A DNA stretch of 64,000 bases from Apium graveolens (Eukaryota > Streptophyta > Magnoliopsida > Apiales > Apiaceae): contig NC_133649.1 in NCBI RefSeq assembly GCF_009905375.1, positions 222,700,090 through 222,764,089 on the forward strand. Reading direction: 5' to 3'. Positions 24,601 through 36,342 of this stretch are shown piece by piece. The position numbers and the translations under genes were made by a program. How positions within the stretch are numbered: position 1 is the first letter of the stretch; each line of letters begins with the position of its first letter. The notes below the pieces were generated by a model. It saw only the letters and a program-made list of their open reading frames with translations, did not search any database and was not told where the DNA came from.

Positions 24601-26310
24601 CTCCTGACTCCTGTCGATTACATATGCTACGAAATGCTCACATCCTTGCCGTAATAACTTCTTGGCTTGAATCATTGTTAAAAACTTCTTTACTTGTTTC
24701 TGACCTTTGAACGTTACTATGCTTTCATCTGGCGTTTTCACCATTACTTTCTTATTCCGACAATCTATCTGAGCATCATGCTTAGATAACCAATCCATCC
24801 CTAATATTACATCAAATTCTCCTAACTTAAATGGTATCATATCTACACAAAACTTACTACCAGAAATCTCAACCTCACAATTTTCACAAACTTGGTTCAC
24901 AGTTACACGTTCTTGATTTGCTAATTCCACAGTCATTATTTCATTTAAGCATTCAACTGGACAATTTAATTTACTAACAAAGTCTTGTGAAACAAACGAT
25001 CGAGTTGCTCCCGAATCTATTAACACTTTGGCACATAAAGAATTCATATTAAGCGTACCTGCCACAACATCCGTATCCTGGATAGCATCCTTCACTGACA
25101 TGTCAAAAACTCTAGCCCTTGGAGTTTCATTCACGGTTGGGGTAGATCCCATAATCCTCAATGCATTACTGACTGGGGCTGGTGTCTTGCAATCCCTGGC
25201 CATATGTCCTGGCTTCCCACATTTAAAACATGTAAATCCAATGGCTGGAACCTTCACTGCTGGATTCCGGATAGGCTGATCCTTATTTGCTGGCTGATTT
25301 CGGCACTCCCTTGAATAGTGCCCTTTCTGGTTGCATTTAAAACATACCACATTCAACTTGTTACAAACTCCTCCATGCTTCTTTCCACAAACTTGACAAT
25401 CTGGAAAAGTTAATCTCAACTGATTCGGCTGATTTACATTAGCTGGACGATTGCCTTGTCCTCCGTCTCCTGCATTTTGTCTTCTGAAATTAAAATTTCT
25501 TCCTGGCTGGAATTTGCCCTTCTTGAAGTTTGGAAACTTCCCTGTTTGTGACTGACCCTCACTTCCCTCAACTTTCCTTTTCTTGCTTTCCTTATCTTTC
25601 TGGAACATCTCACTCTCTGTCTCTGCGATCATAGCTTTCTGTACAACCCCGACATAGGTATTCAATTCAAAAATAGCTACCTTCCCCCTGATCCATGGCT
25701 TCAAGCCTTGCTGGAATCTCTTAGCTTTCTTTCTATCAGTATCAACATACGACGGCACATACCTTGACAATTCCTCAAACTTCCCCTCATAATCTGTTAC
25801 CGACATATTCCCTTGCTTTAACTCTAAAAACTTCAGCTCCATTTGATCCTGAACAAACTGAGGAAAATACTTTTCTAGAAACAATTCCTTGAACCTTTCC
25901 CAAGTAATAACATCCGTACCTTCCAATGTCTTCACCATCTCCCACCAATAGGTGGCTTCATTCTTCAGATAATAACTTGCAAACTCAACCTTCTGTTCCT
26001 CCTTCACTTTCACTAAGGCAAATGCCTTCTCTATTTCCTTTAACCAAACATTTGCTTCAATTGGCTCTAAGGAACCCTTGAATTCTGGTGGGTTTATTGC
26101 CTGAAAAGTTTTGAGGGTTACCTGGGGATTGGTCTGTCTTTGTTGTTGTTGTGCTAGGTGAACTGTTTGTTGGGCCAAGATTTGAAGAATCTGGGCTACT
26201 GCTGGGTCCATAGGTCCTGGGTTCACATTCGGGTTTGTATCATCTTGATTGTTGTTGTTGTTGGTTTCTTCATTTCTGGTGTTGGTGCGGGTATTTCTTT
26301 TAGGAGGCAT
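21700..26310 (-). CDS. Chromovirus gag-pol polyprotein with chromodomain
   Basis: A 1536-residue uninterrupted ORF. The start is taken at the ATG at 26308-26310 ([10 protein letters not shown]); the open frame continues 7 codons upstream without an ATG. Order: retrotransposon gag region ([20 protein letters not shown]); two CCHC knuckles at residues 323-336 ([14 protein letters not shown]) and 361-374 ([14 protein letters not shown]); aspartic protease [10 protein letters not shown] (Asp432); RT with [12 protein letters not shown] (Asp766-Asp767); RNase H ([13 protein letters not shown]); integrase with a core Asp ([10 protein letters not shown]), Asp (IVSDRDPRF) and Glu ([10 protein letters not shown]); and a C-terminal chromodomain (about the last 50 residues, [21 protein letters not shown]). 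Two departures stand out. The first Cys of the integrase HHCC finger is Tyr (residue 1159, 22834-22836, YYTC for CxxC), and the GPF/Y motif reads RPF. Both could be G-to-A changes and would probably impair integrase. Chromodomains target integration to heterochromatin. Confidence 0.95.
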   Translation of the reverse strand: MPPKRNTRTNTRNEETNNNNNQDDTNPNVNPGPMDPAVAQILQILAQQTVHLAQQQQRQTNPQVTLKTFQAINPPEFKGSLEPIEANVWLKEIEKAFALVKVKEEQKVEFASYYLKNEATYWWEMVKTLEGTDVITWERFKELFLEKYFPQFVQDQMELKFLELKQGNMSVTDYEGKFEELSRYVPSYVDTDRKKAKRFQQGLKPWIRGKVAIFELNTYVGVVQKAMIAETESEMFQKDKESKKRKVEGSEGQSQTGKFPNFKKGKFQPGRNFNFRRQNAGDGGQGNRPANVNQPNQLRLTFPDCQVCGKKHGGVCNKLNVVCFKCNQKGHYSRECRNQPANKDQPIRNPAVKVPAIGFTCFKCGKPGHMARDCKTPAPVSNALRIMGSTPTVNETPRARVFDMSVKDAIQDTDVVAGTLNMNSLCAKVLIDSGATRSFVSQDFVSKLNCPVECLNEIMTVELANQERVTVNQVCENCEVEISGSKFCVDMIPFKLGEFDVILGMDWLSKHDAQIDCRNKKVMVKTPDESIVTFKGQKQVKKFLTMIQAKKLLRQGCEHFVAYVIDRSQEPAKLEDIPVVNEFPDVFPDELPGLPPDREIEFAIDLEPGTEPVSKAPYRMAPVEMKELARQLQELLEKGVIRPSVSPWGAPVLFVKKKDGSMRLCIDYRELNKLTIKNKYPLPRIDDLFDQLKGAKYFSKIDLRSGYHQLKIKPEDIPKTAFRTRYGHYEFLVMSFGLTNAPAAFMDLMNRIFKEYLDKFVIVFIDDILIYSKTKEDHAEHVRTALEILRKKKLYAKLSKCEFWLQEVQFLGHIVSNEGIKVDPEKIEAITNWERPRIPTEVRSFLGLAGYYRRFVQNFSRIATSLTKLTRKNEKFIWNDKCEESFQELKQRLITAPVLSLPDDQGNFVIYSDASHKGLGCVLMQHDKVIAYASRQLKPHEQKYPTHDLELAAIVFALKIWRHYLYGEKCEIFTDHKSLKYIFTQKELNMRQRRWLELIKDYDCSINYHPGKANVVADALSRKERLNVLSVPEEIYKEFQKLELEVRVCKPEEARVYSMIFHPELLEKIKRCQKEVMDQDINSLVGEELYTQQDDQGILRFSSRVWIPPVTELKNEILQEAHSSRYSIHPGSTKMYKDLKKNYWWPNMKREIAEWISKYYTCQRVKAEHQRPSGLLQPLEIPEWKWEHITMDFIVGLPRTRANHDAIWVIVDRLTKSAHFLPINERFSLDKLVHMYLKEIVVRHGVPVSIVSDRDPRFNSRFWKSFQECLGTKLNMSTAYHPQTDGQSERTIQTIEDMLRVCAIDFKGSWDEHLPLVEFAYNNSYHASIGMPPYEALYGRKCRSPLYWNEVGERKILGPELVQQTKEVVKLIQKRLIAAQNRQRRYADQSRKDMEFEEGSLVLLKVSPWKGLTRFGKKGKLSPRYVRPFEILKSVGKVAYELALPPHMEHIHNVFHVSMLKKYNPDSRHVIEYEPIELQADLSYVENPIEILEEREKILRNKVVKLVRVLWRNPKVEESTWELESDMREKYPHLFS

Positions 26311-26742
26311 TTTCTGTAAAGAATCAATCAATTTATTTAGTTTTTAAATCAAATATTTGCATAAAAGAAAAGTTTTGTAAAACAGGAATATCTCTTTTTG
26401 AAAACAGTTGTAACTAAGTAAATTGCATGCTTCTTTACAGAATATAAACAGTTATGGAAAATAGGGTACATGGTATCACAGGGTATAACTGGTGCAATAA
26501 AATAAATGACAGTGCTGGAAAGGAAAAAGGTACTGATATATATAGATCAAAAGTTTTAGGGTAGTACAAGCGTAAAGATGCTTCGAAAGTAAAAGCAAAA
26601 AGGGTACAACAACCTACTCACTAGTCATCATAGCTAGTCTATAAATACAACTCAAAAGTCTACTGATACACACTACACACTATTGTACATACTACATAAC
26701 CATAACAACACTTCTCAGCATCTCCATCTCTGAATCTCTGAC

Positions 26743-27261
26743 TCAGCTCCAAGGAAACTCTGGTCCTGCCAGCCTCTCAAAGTCCTCCATCACCTCAGTC
26801 GCCCAGCCCATCAGTGCATCAGGGCCTCTGCCAGGTAGTGTAGCTCCATGTAGCCTAGCCTCAAGAACCCTTCGTGTCACATGAATCTCCTCTCGAAGCT
26901 CCCTCACACCACGATCAACATCTGTAGTCCTGATGATATGCTGTAACTCTCTGATCTGACCCTGTAGGAATCGCTGCTCCATAAGGCAAGCCTCAAACTG
27001 ATGATATGGGACAGGATAGGAAGAGAACTGGAAAGGTACTCCCTTGACTGAATGACTAGTAAAGCCTGAATCCGCAGGTGGGGGTCCTCTAACAGGTGGC
27101 CTCACGCCTGGAGGTGGAATAGCCTGCAGTGGTACGGGCTGCAACACCAGTGGAGGTAGAATAGCCAATGCTAGTGGAACAACAGGACGTGGATCCGAAA
27201 ACGGCACTCCAACTGAAGGCTCTGAATGATCAGCTGATACAGGAATAAAAGAGTCGGCCAT
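26743..27261 (-). CDS. Extra ORF upstream of gag in chromovirus B
   Basis: A 172-residue ORF with an ATG at 27259-27261 (MADSFIPVSADHSEPS), lying between the PBS (27444-27455) and gag-pol (ATG 26310), on the element's coding strand and in its own frame; 432 bp separate its stop from gag. Residues ~25-70 are proline-rich (LPPLVLQPVPLQAIPPPGVR). Residues ~85-140 are charged and helical-looking (MEQRFLQGQIRELQHIIRTT, VRELREEIHVTRRVLEARL), a probable coiled coil. There is no signal peptide or membrane segment. I do not recognise a family. Most chromoviruses start directly with gag; Ogre-type elements do have an ORF in this place, but I see no resemblance that would prove relationship. It could be translated from the genomic RNA or from a spliced form. 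Confidence 0.55.
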   Translation of the reverse strand: MADSFIPVSADHSEPSVGVPFSDPRPVVPLALAILPPLVLQPVPLQAIPPPGVRPPVRGPPPADSGFTSHSVKGVPFQFSSYPVPYHQFEACLMEQRFLQGQIRELQHIIRTTDVDRGVRELREEIHVTRRVLEARLHGATLPGRGPDALMGWATEVMEDFERLAGPEFPWS

Positions 27262-27443
27262 CTCTGCTATCTGAAATCATATCGCAATATAAGAATCTCG
27301 TTCCATAACGCAAACTATACTAATACCTGATATACCGAAGCACTCAACCTCTCAACGTTCTCTCATCCTATGCCTTACTTCTAATCTTAACCCTCTACCC
27401 ATTCCCGTTAACCTAGGCATGTGTCAGTGACTTATAACCTGTA

Positions 27444-27455
27444 GCTCTGATACCA
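27444..27455 (-). other. Primer-binding site of chromovirus B (tRNA-iMet)
   Basis: TGGTATCAGAGC on the minus strand, 3 bp inside the 5' LTR end at 27459; complementary to the 3' end of plant initiator tRNA-Met. Confidence 0.9.
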
Positions 27456-27458
27456 ACC

Positions 27459-30400
27459 TGTGGCGCCCTCCAAACCTGGGTCAGAAGTTTGGGGTCCACA
27501 CACACACCTTAATTATAACCTGCTTATAACATTAATAAAGATAATAATAATATATGCAGTGACCCTACTTATCAACCACCACGGACCACGACAGGTTAAA
27601 GTATGCACACAAGCCAACACACTAATATATTACAAACCGTTCAAATCCCAACTATTTCAAACTCACACTGAGTATCAAACATTATTACAAACTTTTACAA
27701 ACTTAAATTATCCCAAAAGAAGTCTACTAGCTCAACTTCCTCAACCTGAACCCCTAGCTCTCGCGCTGGACTGGGGATCCTCGCTACCAACTGGTTCCTT
27801 TTTAACTGGAAAGAATATAAACAACATCGCACAAATGAGCTAACTAGCTCAGCAAGTCACAATAACAAAACTGAGAATAATGATCATCAGGTGACTATGA
27901 TTATGATATCAAATGAACATTGGATTATGATTTAGAATTGGATAATATACTTTTAATTTAAAAAAAAAACAAGGTTAGGCTGCTGATCAGTCACGCACTA
28001 ACCCCGAGCAAGGCACACAGCATTGCTCTAACTACTGGATCCAAGGCACACATTGGCCTAACTTGACCATTATATGGTCTGACCACGAATCTGGTCCACA
28101 ATTTTATAAAAACAATCCAATTCTAACATAATAACAGAATATGCAATAATAAACAATAACCAGAATCATTAACAACAATGAGTGTTTAATAATGAAAGGG
28201 TTTCAATCTTTGTAAGGATCAATAAAGTAGTTTAAAAGCTTAAATGCTGGTTAATGAAAGAATTGGATAACAAAAGAATCAATATTTCAGGGTTTCAAAG
28301 ATTTGGGCTCTCAAAGCATAGGATACAATGGTTGAATGTACAAGTAATTCAGTTCAGTGTTTGGGATTTTGTTTGCATGTATTTATGAAATAGTATCGTA
28401 TACTTGAGTTTCGAGTTTGGGTTTACAATAATCAATGGTTTAGAAAGAATATGGTTCATGGCTCAAAAACAATAACTAAAATCAGGGTTTCGGTTTCCGT
28501 GCTTCAAAGCACTTGCAATGTCAACAAGACTATCAAGAATTTCAATATCTCGAGAAAGTTCAGAACACTTGCCTGGAATTAGCTTACTACTCTGTACGCG
28601 CTTCCAATCACAATCGTCTTAATCCTCAACTATCTGTTTCCCTTTCCTACGCCTTGCCTCTTCTGCTCACATATCATAAGCATCTATCAATTATCGACTC
28701 ACAAGATTCTATTCAACGCACACTTCTATCTACCCTTCATTTTACCCAAATCCGATTAACGGATTGAAATTTATGCAATAACCAAGTAAATGTCGAGTAT
28801 ATAGACTGATAGTCAAACACCCAGTCACGTATAACACATAATACATCACGTAATCAAAGACATATCATTTATAAAGAGGTCTCGGTCATAAATAGGCTTT
28901 CTGGTATTTTAAAATAATTTTTAAAACATTTTTCGGAATTAAAACGGGTCGTTGGATCAATTTCGGGTTAATAAACAGGGTTCGATTGGCCAATTCTGGC
29001 TCCGAAACAATTTTAGAATAATTATCGAGCCTTGAAAATAATTTAGAATAATATTTTAAAGCTCAAAACTATTTTTCAGAATTGTTAAATTATTTTTAAT
29101 AATTAAATCTAATTAAATAATTAATTAAAAATCAATTAATAATTAATTAAATCAATTAATCAATTAATTTTCGAATTAATTGACTAATTAATCAATTAAA
29201 AATTAACTGAAATTAATTAAATAATTAATTCAGATTTATTTGTGAATTAAAAATAATTTTCAGAATTAAAATAATAATTTTTAGAATTTTCAGAAATTAA
29301 AAACGAATTTTTATAATAAAAATAAATGGGAAATATGATTTTTAAACATTTTTAAAACAGGAATCCTATTTTTGCAAAGTCTGGAAACTACAGGGACCAA
29401 ACTGCATCGTTTTCAAAAGTTCAGGGACCAAACTGCAATTTTTACAGTCAGTCGCCGGAAAATACAGGGGTGGCCGGAGATCACGATTCCGGCCTCCTCA
29501 CCTTGCCACAAGCTCCAGATCACATCTACACAATACCAGGAACACAACCATGCAATCAAAAGAACCTAACAATCCCTAAGTTGGCCGGAATTTGGCCGTG
29601 AAATTTCCCAGTTTCCGGTGAACATCGGAAAACTTCAAAACACAACTCCCTTCTCTACAGACCTCGTTGGTTCATGAAACTTATACGACTGGATTGCAAA
29701 TTTCACAGAGAACACAACCCACTATAATACAACATCAATCTATCACAGAATAAGAAACCCCCAAATTTCAATTAAGAACATTCATACGGGTTATAAACCC
29801 TAATTTTAAAATTCGAAAATCAAACTCAAATTTGAACATGTTATTGAACTCCAAATCAGACGTATGACATATGAAAATCATCAGGAAAACAAGCTCTACA
29901 ACATGCAATCATCAAATCATACAAACAATCATCCGAACAAAAATTCATATTTTTAATAAAATAAATTCGAAAATAATTAAATTTTTAGAAATTCAACCTT
30001 TGATTCTGCAGGTGTATGGATTACAGATTCTGATAGAGCTTCTCAAGACCTTCAAATCCAGTACTCGAGCTTTTCAAACAAAGATCACTAACACCTTCAA
30101 AAGTTGGTTTGATTCTCAGAAAGGTTTATGAATATATGATTTTTCTCTGTAAAATTATATATTTATCCGTCTGCAATTGATTTTTATACGAAATAAAATA
30201 CGGTAAAAGGCTATTTATAATTACGGAAAATTAGTATCCCGTTGGATCATTCCAGATATAAAATGGTACGTTTATTTATAAAAACTGATCCAAACGGTAT
30301 CGGTTTTCGGGATAATTATCCAAATCAGTACAACTTGTACTGCGGTCTTGGTCTCAGCACCCAGTTACACGTACTACGAAGTGATAATTGGGATAGTTTA

Positions 30401-30900
30401 ATAAAAAGCTCCCGTTTATCGAAAATACGGGTTTTATTAATTTACCGAAATGAATATTGTATCGAAAATGTTGTGCCGGGACCCGCGCAGGACAAACCAT
30501 ACGCCGGATCGAAAAAGTTGAAACATGGAAAATGCTCGGAATATTACAATTAGGTTAGGAAGGAGTTCTCGGTAGAGTTTCGGGTTCCAAAAACGTAACA
30601 ACGGTTGACGTCGGTTGGTTCCCGTTTTATAAAATAGATTCTAATTACCCGGAAAAAGATTTTAAAAAAATTTTATATGATTCTTATAAATCTATAAATC
30701 AACATAAAAATAATTAGGAAGATATAACAATTATCTATATTTTATTTTGGACATATAAAAATTAAAATATTCAATTAACATTATTTTTGAATATTCAAGT
30801 ACATATATCACTTAACAATTAACTCACAGAATAGATACTGAACACACATATTAATTATTTAATAGTAAAAATAATTACACGTTATATCCCGGATATTACA
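27459..30900 (-). repeat. 5' LTR of chromovirus B
   Basis: Same length (3442 bp) as 18220-21661 with about 17 substitutions and no obvious indel. It contains the promoter for gag-pol, which I could not locate with confidence. Confidence 0.93.
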
Positions 30901-30905
30901 TTCAC

Positions 30906-31484
30906 AAACTCCATCTGTTGTTGTTATTAATCAATCTTCACTATAGATCAATGGTACCAACGGGAGACGAAACATCTCAAGAGGATAAAATAATAACAAA
31001 CGACGCAATAATTACCAGAATAATCATGGAAGTCAATAACAACAAACTGGTTTTCCACCCACTGCAGCCTATTCTCCTCGGCCACCTCTGGGTTGGGCCA
31101 TCCCATATCAGACCTATTGGCCACCTTCTTCTTGGGTCGTGCCACCCTGTCCATATCCAACAGCTGTACCTAGACTGTATAACAACACCTCTGGTTAATT
31201 ATTCCCAACACCTCGTGCACCTGCTCAGGCTGCTCAGGCTTATTCAGTGGACACAACCCCGACATATATTCAGCAGGCCTTCTCTTCTATGAGTTTCCAA
31301 CATCCTGATGACTCTTGGTACATGGATACTGGTGCTTCTTCCCACATGGTTGGAAACCGAGGTAAGCTACATAAATTTTTAATTCAAGTTCTACTTCTCA
31401 TATTTTGGTTGATAATGGTTCCTCTATTCCAGTCCAAGGTTCTGACATAGCACAATTAACTCCAACCTTTTCATTATCCAATGT
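30906..31484 (+). pseudogene. Copia element A: gag C-terminus and protease start
   Basis: Resumes after the TTCAC duplication (30901-30905). An Asn/Arg-rich stretch and a Pro-rich stretch follow, interrupted by stops, then SMSFQHPDDSWYMDTGASSHMV at about 31290-31350, the copia protease active-site motif DTGASSHM. Reading frame is lost soon after; LSNVLVL near 31480 still fits the end of the protease region. Confidence 0.8.
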
Positions 31485-31911
31485 CCTTGTCCTTGGTTGG
31501 GTTGAATCTCTTCTTATGGCTACATATCTTCATAACATCCTCCCTAAATCCACATTAGGATATAATAATCCTATATACATTCTTTATCATCATCTTCCTA
31601 CATACGACCATCTTCGAGTCTTTTGCTGTTTGTGTTTTCCAAATTTGAGTGCTACTATGAAACATAAACTATCACCTCACTCTACACCTTGCATATTTCT
31701 TGGGTTTCCTCCTAATCATCGTGGTTATGCTTTCTTTAGTTTAACCACAAATAAAGTCATTATATCCCGTCATGTAACTTTTGACGAAACAATTTTCCCA
31801 TTCTCAAGTCTTCCATCATCCTCCCAATCCTCATATGACTTCCTTCTGGATGCACCTTTACATCATTTGATTCTTGAGCGTCTTATAATTTCTCCATCAT
31901 CTCAGTCATAA
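31485..31911 (+). pseudogene. Copia element A: integrase C-terminal part
   Basis: Directly after the protease remnant the frame reads TYLHNILPKSTLGYNNPIYI, then FLGFPPNHRGYAFFSLTTNK and VIISRHVTFDE, typical of the end of copia integrase. The H-H-C-C finger and DDE core are missing, so about 1 kb was deleted at roughly 31490. Confidence 0.8.
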
Positions 31912-32591
31912 CATGTTGTCTCACAAACACCAGACACTCCCCTTAACTCTTCGCACTATGGTATTATATATACTCATTGTAACAAAACGACTTCTACTAC
32001 TATGCCTCACACACCACAATCTCCTTCTCCCCCTCCCCCTCTCCTTCCACCTCCACCAATTCTCCACTCAATGACTACACGCTCTCAACTTGGCGTCCAC
32101 AAACCTAAAGTACCACTTAACCTCGTTGTCCAAACTCCTAACATCTCCCCTCTTCCCAAGTCGCATACTCATGTTATGCAGGACCCAAACTGCAAAGAGG
32201 CTATGAATGAGGAGTACAAGGTCTTGATTAAAACTGGTACATGGGATCTTGTTCCACGCCCCCGAGATTCTAATGTTATTCGTTTCATATGGTTATTTAA
32301 GCATAAATACAATTCAGATGGCTCTTTACAATTAAAAAAAGGCTCGTTTGGAGGCCAATGGTCGAAATCAACAAGTAAGGGTGGACTGTGACGAGATATT
32401 TAGTCCCGTGGTAAAACCTGCCACCATTCGCATAGTGTTGAGTTTAGCCCTTTCTTTTTCTTGGCCCATTCACCAGCTTGACGTCACGAATGCATTCTTT
32501 AACGGGGACTTAAAGGAAACTGTGTAGATGCACCAAGCTCTAGATTTTGTCAACTCAGCCACTCCTCATTATGTATGTCGCCTACGGAAAT
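31912..32591 (+). pseudogene. Copia element A: RT N-terminal part
   Basis: A Ser/Pro-rich linker is followed by MQDPNCKEAMNEEYKVLIKT and GTWDLVPRPRDSNVIRFIWL. A frameshift follows near 32335-32350, and then the RT palm residues (VKPATIRIVLSLALS, HQLDVTNAFFNGDLKE) appear in another frame. The sequence stops at 32591 (Leu-Arg-Lys of the conserved 'RLxKSLYGL'), where Athila element C is inserted; it resumes at 57180. Confidence 0.85.
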
Positions 32592-34050
32592 TATTGAGTG
32601 GCATTTATGACACTTTATAATGCATCATAAATCTCTGAATTGGTGTATTTGTACTCAAGTTGTTGGTGTTTTAATGTGTTTTCTAGTGTTTTTGCATTTC
32701 ATATATTAATCCGGAATTCAGGTGAATAAGCGTTAATTTGATGCTAATATGGTGTCAGGATGGTGTCCATGGAATAAAGGCTCGTGAAGACCAACTCATT
32801 ACAGCAAGAAAAGAAGGCAATTTCAGTTTTTTCAGAAGACCGGTGCACCCAGCGCTGTTCTAGCGCGCGGCTGCACCAGAGAAGCAGAATGTCAGCGCGC
32901 CCGCGCTGGTGAAGCGCGCGCCCGTGCCAGGTCGGAATTCCAGATTCCTGTTTCAATTAGAAGACAGTTTTTCTGGGCTTTTGGATTAATTGGGTTGTTA
33001 TTTAAAGACAACAAAAAGACGTTTTTCATAATAGAGCTTAAGGAGAAGATGACAAGAAGACCTATAGCACAATTCAACGAAGGCGAAGAAGATCTAGTTT
33101 ATTCTTGTGAATCTTTGTTCTAAGTTGTAATCTTGGATGCTCGTTTCTTTTTTTGTTGAACCTAATACTCTGGATTACGTAATTTTTTTATTATTTGTTT
33201 TATAAAGACTACGTTTATTATACCATGTTTTCATCGGAACCCACGTTGATAATTTGTCCGATTATGGGCTAATCGTTATCGTGGGGTTCTAGCGGATTTA
33301 TTTATGGATTTATTTAGTTAATTTGTATCGATACCTTAGTGTGTGGTGATTGTATGATAACCTAGTATTGGTTGTGCTTATTCATTTTGTGAGCGTCGCG
33401 AACTTATAAGATAGCGTGTTAATCTTTAAAAAAGCGAAAGTGAATTTAAGGGTTTAGATATTGCCATGCTATCATAGGTTCATGTATTTGATATGCATGA
33501 TGCATAGGTAATTTTAACCATCTTACTTGCCCTATGTAATCATGATATATAACTTATGCATTAAACCGTTATGTTGTCAAATTCTATAGACATATATGGT
33601 CTTAATATAATTGGTGTCTATTCAGCCTCTATCTCTTTTGTGGATGACTGATAGTATGTTATTCGTGCAATGAAAGTTGGCATTTAGCAGTTTCGTGTTA
33701 TCTGATTAGTGTCATCACCATTACATGCTAAGGTTAAGAATGAAAAGGCTATTGAATGAAGTATTTAATGAAGTTAGAATCCCATGTTTGTGTTATATAT
33801 TATTCAATTCTCTTTAAATATCTTAGTTAATGTTCTCTAGTATAATTCTCAATAGTTAATCGTAGTATAATCATAACCCAAATTGTTATTCGTCTTAGCA
33901 TTGAATAATAGCCGAATCATTGTTGCATAAGTGCATAAATCACATAGTTAACCTAAACCAGTCTCTGTGGGTACGAACTAGAAATAATTCTATATTACTT
34001 GCGATCGCGTATACTTGTGTGAATTTTTAGCGCTTGTTTAGCGGCTAACA
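32592..34050 (+). repeat. 5' LTR of Athila-type element C
   Basis: 1459 bp, from TATTGAGTGG (first TG mutated to TA; the 3' LTR has TGTTGAGTGG) to GCGGCTAACA. It contains a CpG-dense block (about 32843-32935) and TTATTTAAAG (32998-33007) at the position where element E has CTATATAA. Confidence 0.9.
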
Positions 34051-34056
34051 AGTTTT

Positions 34057-34074
34057 TGGCGCCGTTGCCGGGGA
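34057..34074 (+). other. Primer-binding site of element C (tRNA-Asp)
   Basis: TGGCGCCGTTGCCGGGGA, complementary to the 3' end of plant tRNA-Asp, 6 bp after the LTR end; the usual PBS of Athila elements. Confidence 0.9.
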
Positions 34075-34195
34075 CTCGGTGTTAACTTTTAGTTTATGTG
34101 TTTGTCATCAGTGATCGTTAAAGTTTATTGACTCGGACATTGTTACTTACCTACTCTTTTCCCTTGTCATGTTTCAGGTACTCTAGCAAGCGTGT

Positions 34196-35400
34196 ATGCA
34201 TACGCGTTCGCGGGCTCGTAAGAGAACTCTCGATCAAGCCGAGGAGGAAGCTGTAGTGATTTGAAGGGAAGTTTTTGAGGATGAAGAGAAAGTAGAAGAA
34301 GAAGAGAAAGTCGAGGAATCAGCTTTAGTAGTGATGGGAGATCAAGCAGAAATTCCTAAGGCTTTGATGGACTATTCTCAGCCTAAGATCAATGATATTC
34401 AGTCGAGCATCATCAGACCAGCCATCTCGGCTAACACTTTTGAGATCAAGTCGAGCACGACTCAGATGATACAGAACTCAGTTCAGTTTGGGGGTTCTCC
34501 TATAGAAGACCCCAACATGAACATCAGGGATTTCATCGAGATTTGTGACACTTTCAAGTTCAATGGGGTGACTAAAGATGCTATCAAGCTGCGACTTTTC
34601 CTATTCTCTTTGAGGGATAAAGCAAAGTTCTGGTTACATTCTCTACCACCAGGGTCTATCACCAAATGGGAGGATCTTGCTCAAAATTTTCTCACTAAAG
34701 TCTTTCCTATGGCGAAGACTGCTGCAATCAGGAATTCTCTTACTCAGTTTGCACAATAAACTGGAGAATCTCTGTGTGAGGCTTGGGATCGATATAAGGA
34801 GATACTAGGGAAGTGCCCACACCATGGCATGCCTGATTGGATGATTATAAACTATTTCTATAATGGTTTGGGTGCACAGTCTAGACCTATGCTCGATGCA
34901 GCATCTAGTGGAACCTTATGGGAAAAAAGCTATAATGAAGCTTATGAGTTGATTGAGCTCATGGAAGCTAATGAATACCAGAATCTTACGCAAAGAATGT
35001 TGCAAGGCAAGATAGCCAGAATTCTGGAAGTAGAGACAGCTACTGCTATAGCTACTCAACTTCAAGCTTTGACGATGAAAGTGGACTCTTTGGCTAATTA
35101 TTGAGTTAATCAAATTACTAGTATTTGTGAAATTTGTGCGGGGTACATGAAACTGAGCAGTGTGCTATTTCTAGAGAATCAGCTCAATTTGTGAGCAACT
35201 TTCAGAGATCACAACAGCAAGCTCCAGCCACTTATCATCCCAATAACCGCAATCATCCTAATTTCAGCTGAAGCAACAATCAGAATGCGGTGCAACAACC
35301 TTATCAGTCATACACAGCAAAGCAGTATAACCCTCATGGTTTTTAACAACCGCAAAATGCCCCTAGGTAACAACTTCAACTTCAGCAGTTACCGTAAGCT
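34196..35400 (+). pseudogene. Athila-type gag, element C
   Basis: Probable start ATG at 34196 (MHTRSRARKR), with an in-frame TGA at 34260 before the longest open piece (34331-34759). This contains DPNMNIRDFIEICDTFKFNG and RDKAKFWLHSLPPGSITKWE, the retrotransposon gag core, continuing after a TAA as AWDRYKEILGKCPHHGMPDW and MEANEYQN. A Gln/Asn-rich stretch with more stops follows. No zinc knuckle is seen, as is usual for Athila gag. Confidence 0.85.
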
Positions 35401-36342
35401 AATGAAAAGTCTGAATTAGAGGAGTTGAGGCTCATGTGCAAGAACCAATCTATTTCTATCAAGACCTTGGAGAATCAGATTGGGCAGAATGCTAATGCAT
35501 TACTGAATCGTCAACCTGGCATGCTTCCAAGTGATACTGAAGTGCCAAGCAAGAAGGAATCTAAGGAGCATGTTAAGGCAATTACATTGAGGTCTGGTAA
35601 GGTTGCAAATCCTGAAAAAGCTAAGACTCCAAAATCTGAAGTTGAGGCTGAAGAAGAAGAAGTGTAGAAGAAAGCAGAAGTGGAACCAAGGAAGACTACT
35701 GTTGAGCGCACTCCTTGTGAGGGTAATACATGGGAGAAACATATCTATCCTCCACCTCATTTTCCTAAGAGGTTGCAGAAGAAAAAGCTGGATAAGCAGT
35801 TTGAGAAGTTTCTGAAGGTGTTCAAGAAACTTCACATCAACATACCTTTCGCTGAAGCTCTTGAAAAAATGCCTAGTTATGCGGAGTTTATGAAAGGTAT
35901 TCTCTCTCGAAAGGTGAAGCTTGATGACTTAGAGACCGTTGCTCTCACGGAGGAATGCAGTGTTGTGCTGTAACAGAAGTTTCCTCTGAAGCTTAAAGAT
36001 CCTGGAAGCTTCACTATTCCATACACCATTGAAAATGTGTCATTTGACAAATTCTTATGTGACTTTGGAGTTAGCATCAATCTGATGCCTTTGTCAATCT
36101 TTAAGAAGTTGGACTTACCGGATCCATAGCCTACTTATATGACTTTGTAGTTGGCCGATCGTTCTATTACTTATCCACGAGGCATTGTTGATGATGTTTT
36201 GGTCAAGTTGGATAAACTCATCTTTCCTGTTGATTTTGTAATTCTTGATTTCGAGGAGGATAAGAAGATTCCCATAATATTGGGAAGACCTTTCTTGGCA
36301 ACTGGCCGAACCTTGATTGATGTGTAGAAAGGTGAGCTTACC
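35401..36342 (+). pseudogene. Athila-type gag-pol linker and aspartic protease, element C
   Basis: A charged linker (TLRSGKVANPEKAKTPKSE) is followed by YPPPHFPKRLQKKKLDKQFE, then the retropepsin-like region from about 35990. There KLKDPGSFTIPYTIENV and DKFLCDFGVSINLMPLSIFK put Phe-Gly (DFG) where D-x-G with Ala/Ser is normal, and [19 protein letters not shown] closes the domain. In-frame stops occur at 35665-35667 and 35971-35973 and at three later sites. Confidence 0.85.

Larger units (their letters stand above)
18220..30900 (-). mobile_element. Ty3/gypsy chromovirus B (Tekay/Del-like), nearly intact
   Basis: A 12,681-bp element on the minus strand. LTRs of 3442 bp each (18220-21661 and 27459-30900) flank PBS, an extra ORF, one gag-pol ORF ending in a chromodomain, and a PPT. 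Five-bp target duplication TTCAC at 18215-18219 and 30901-30905. I counted about 17 differences between the LTRs (about 0.5%), mostly transitions, implying a recent insertion. The long LTRs and C-terminal chromodomain place it with Tekay/Del-type chromoviruses. Confidence 0.93.

Noticed and set aside
24314..25279. Ser/Gly-rich + frames inside element B
   Set aside because: Antisense shadows of the gag-pol ORF.
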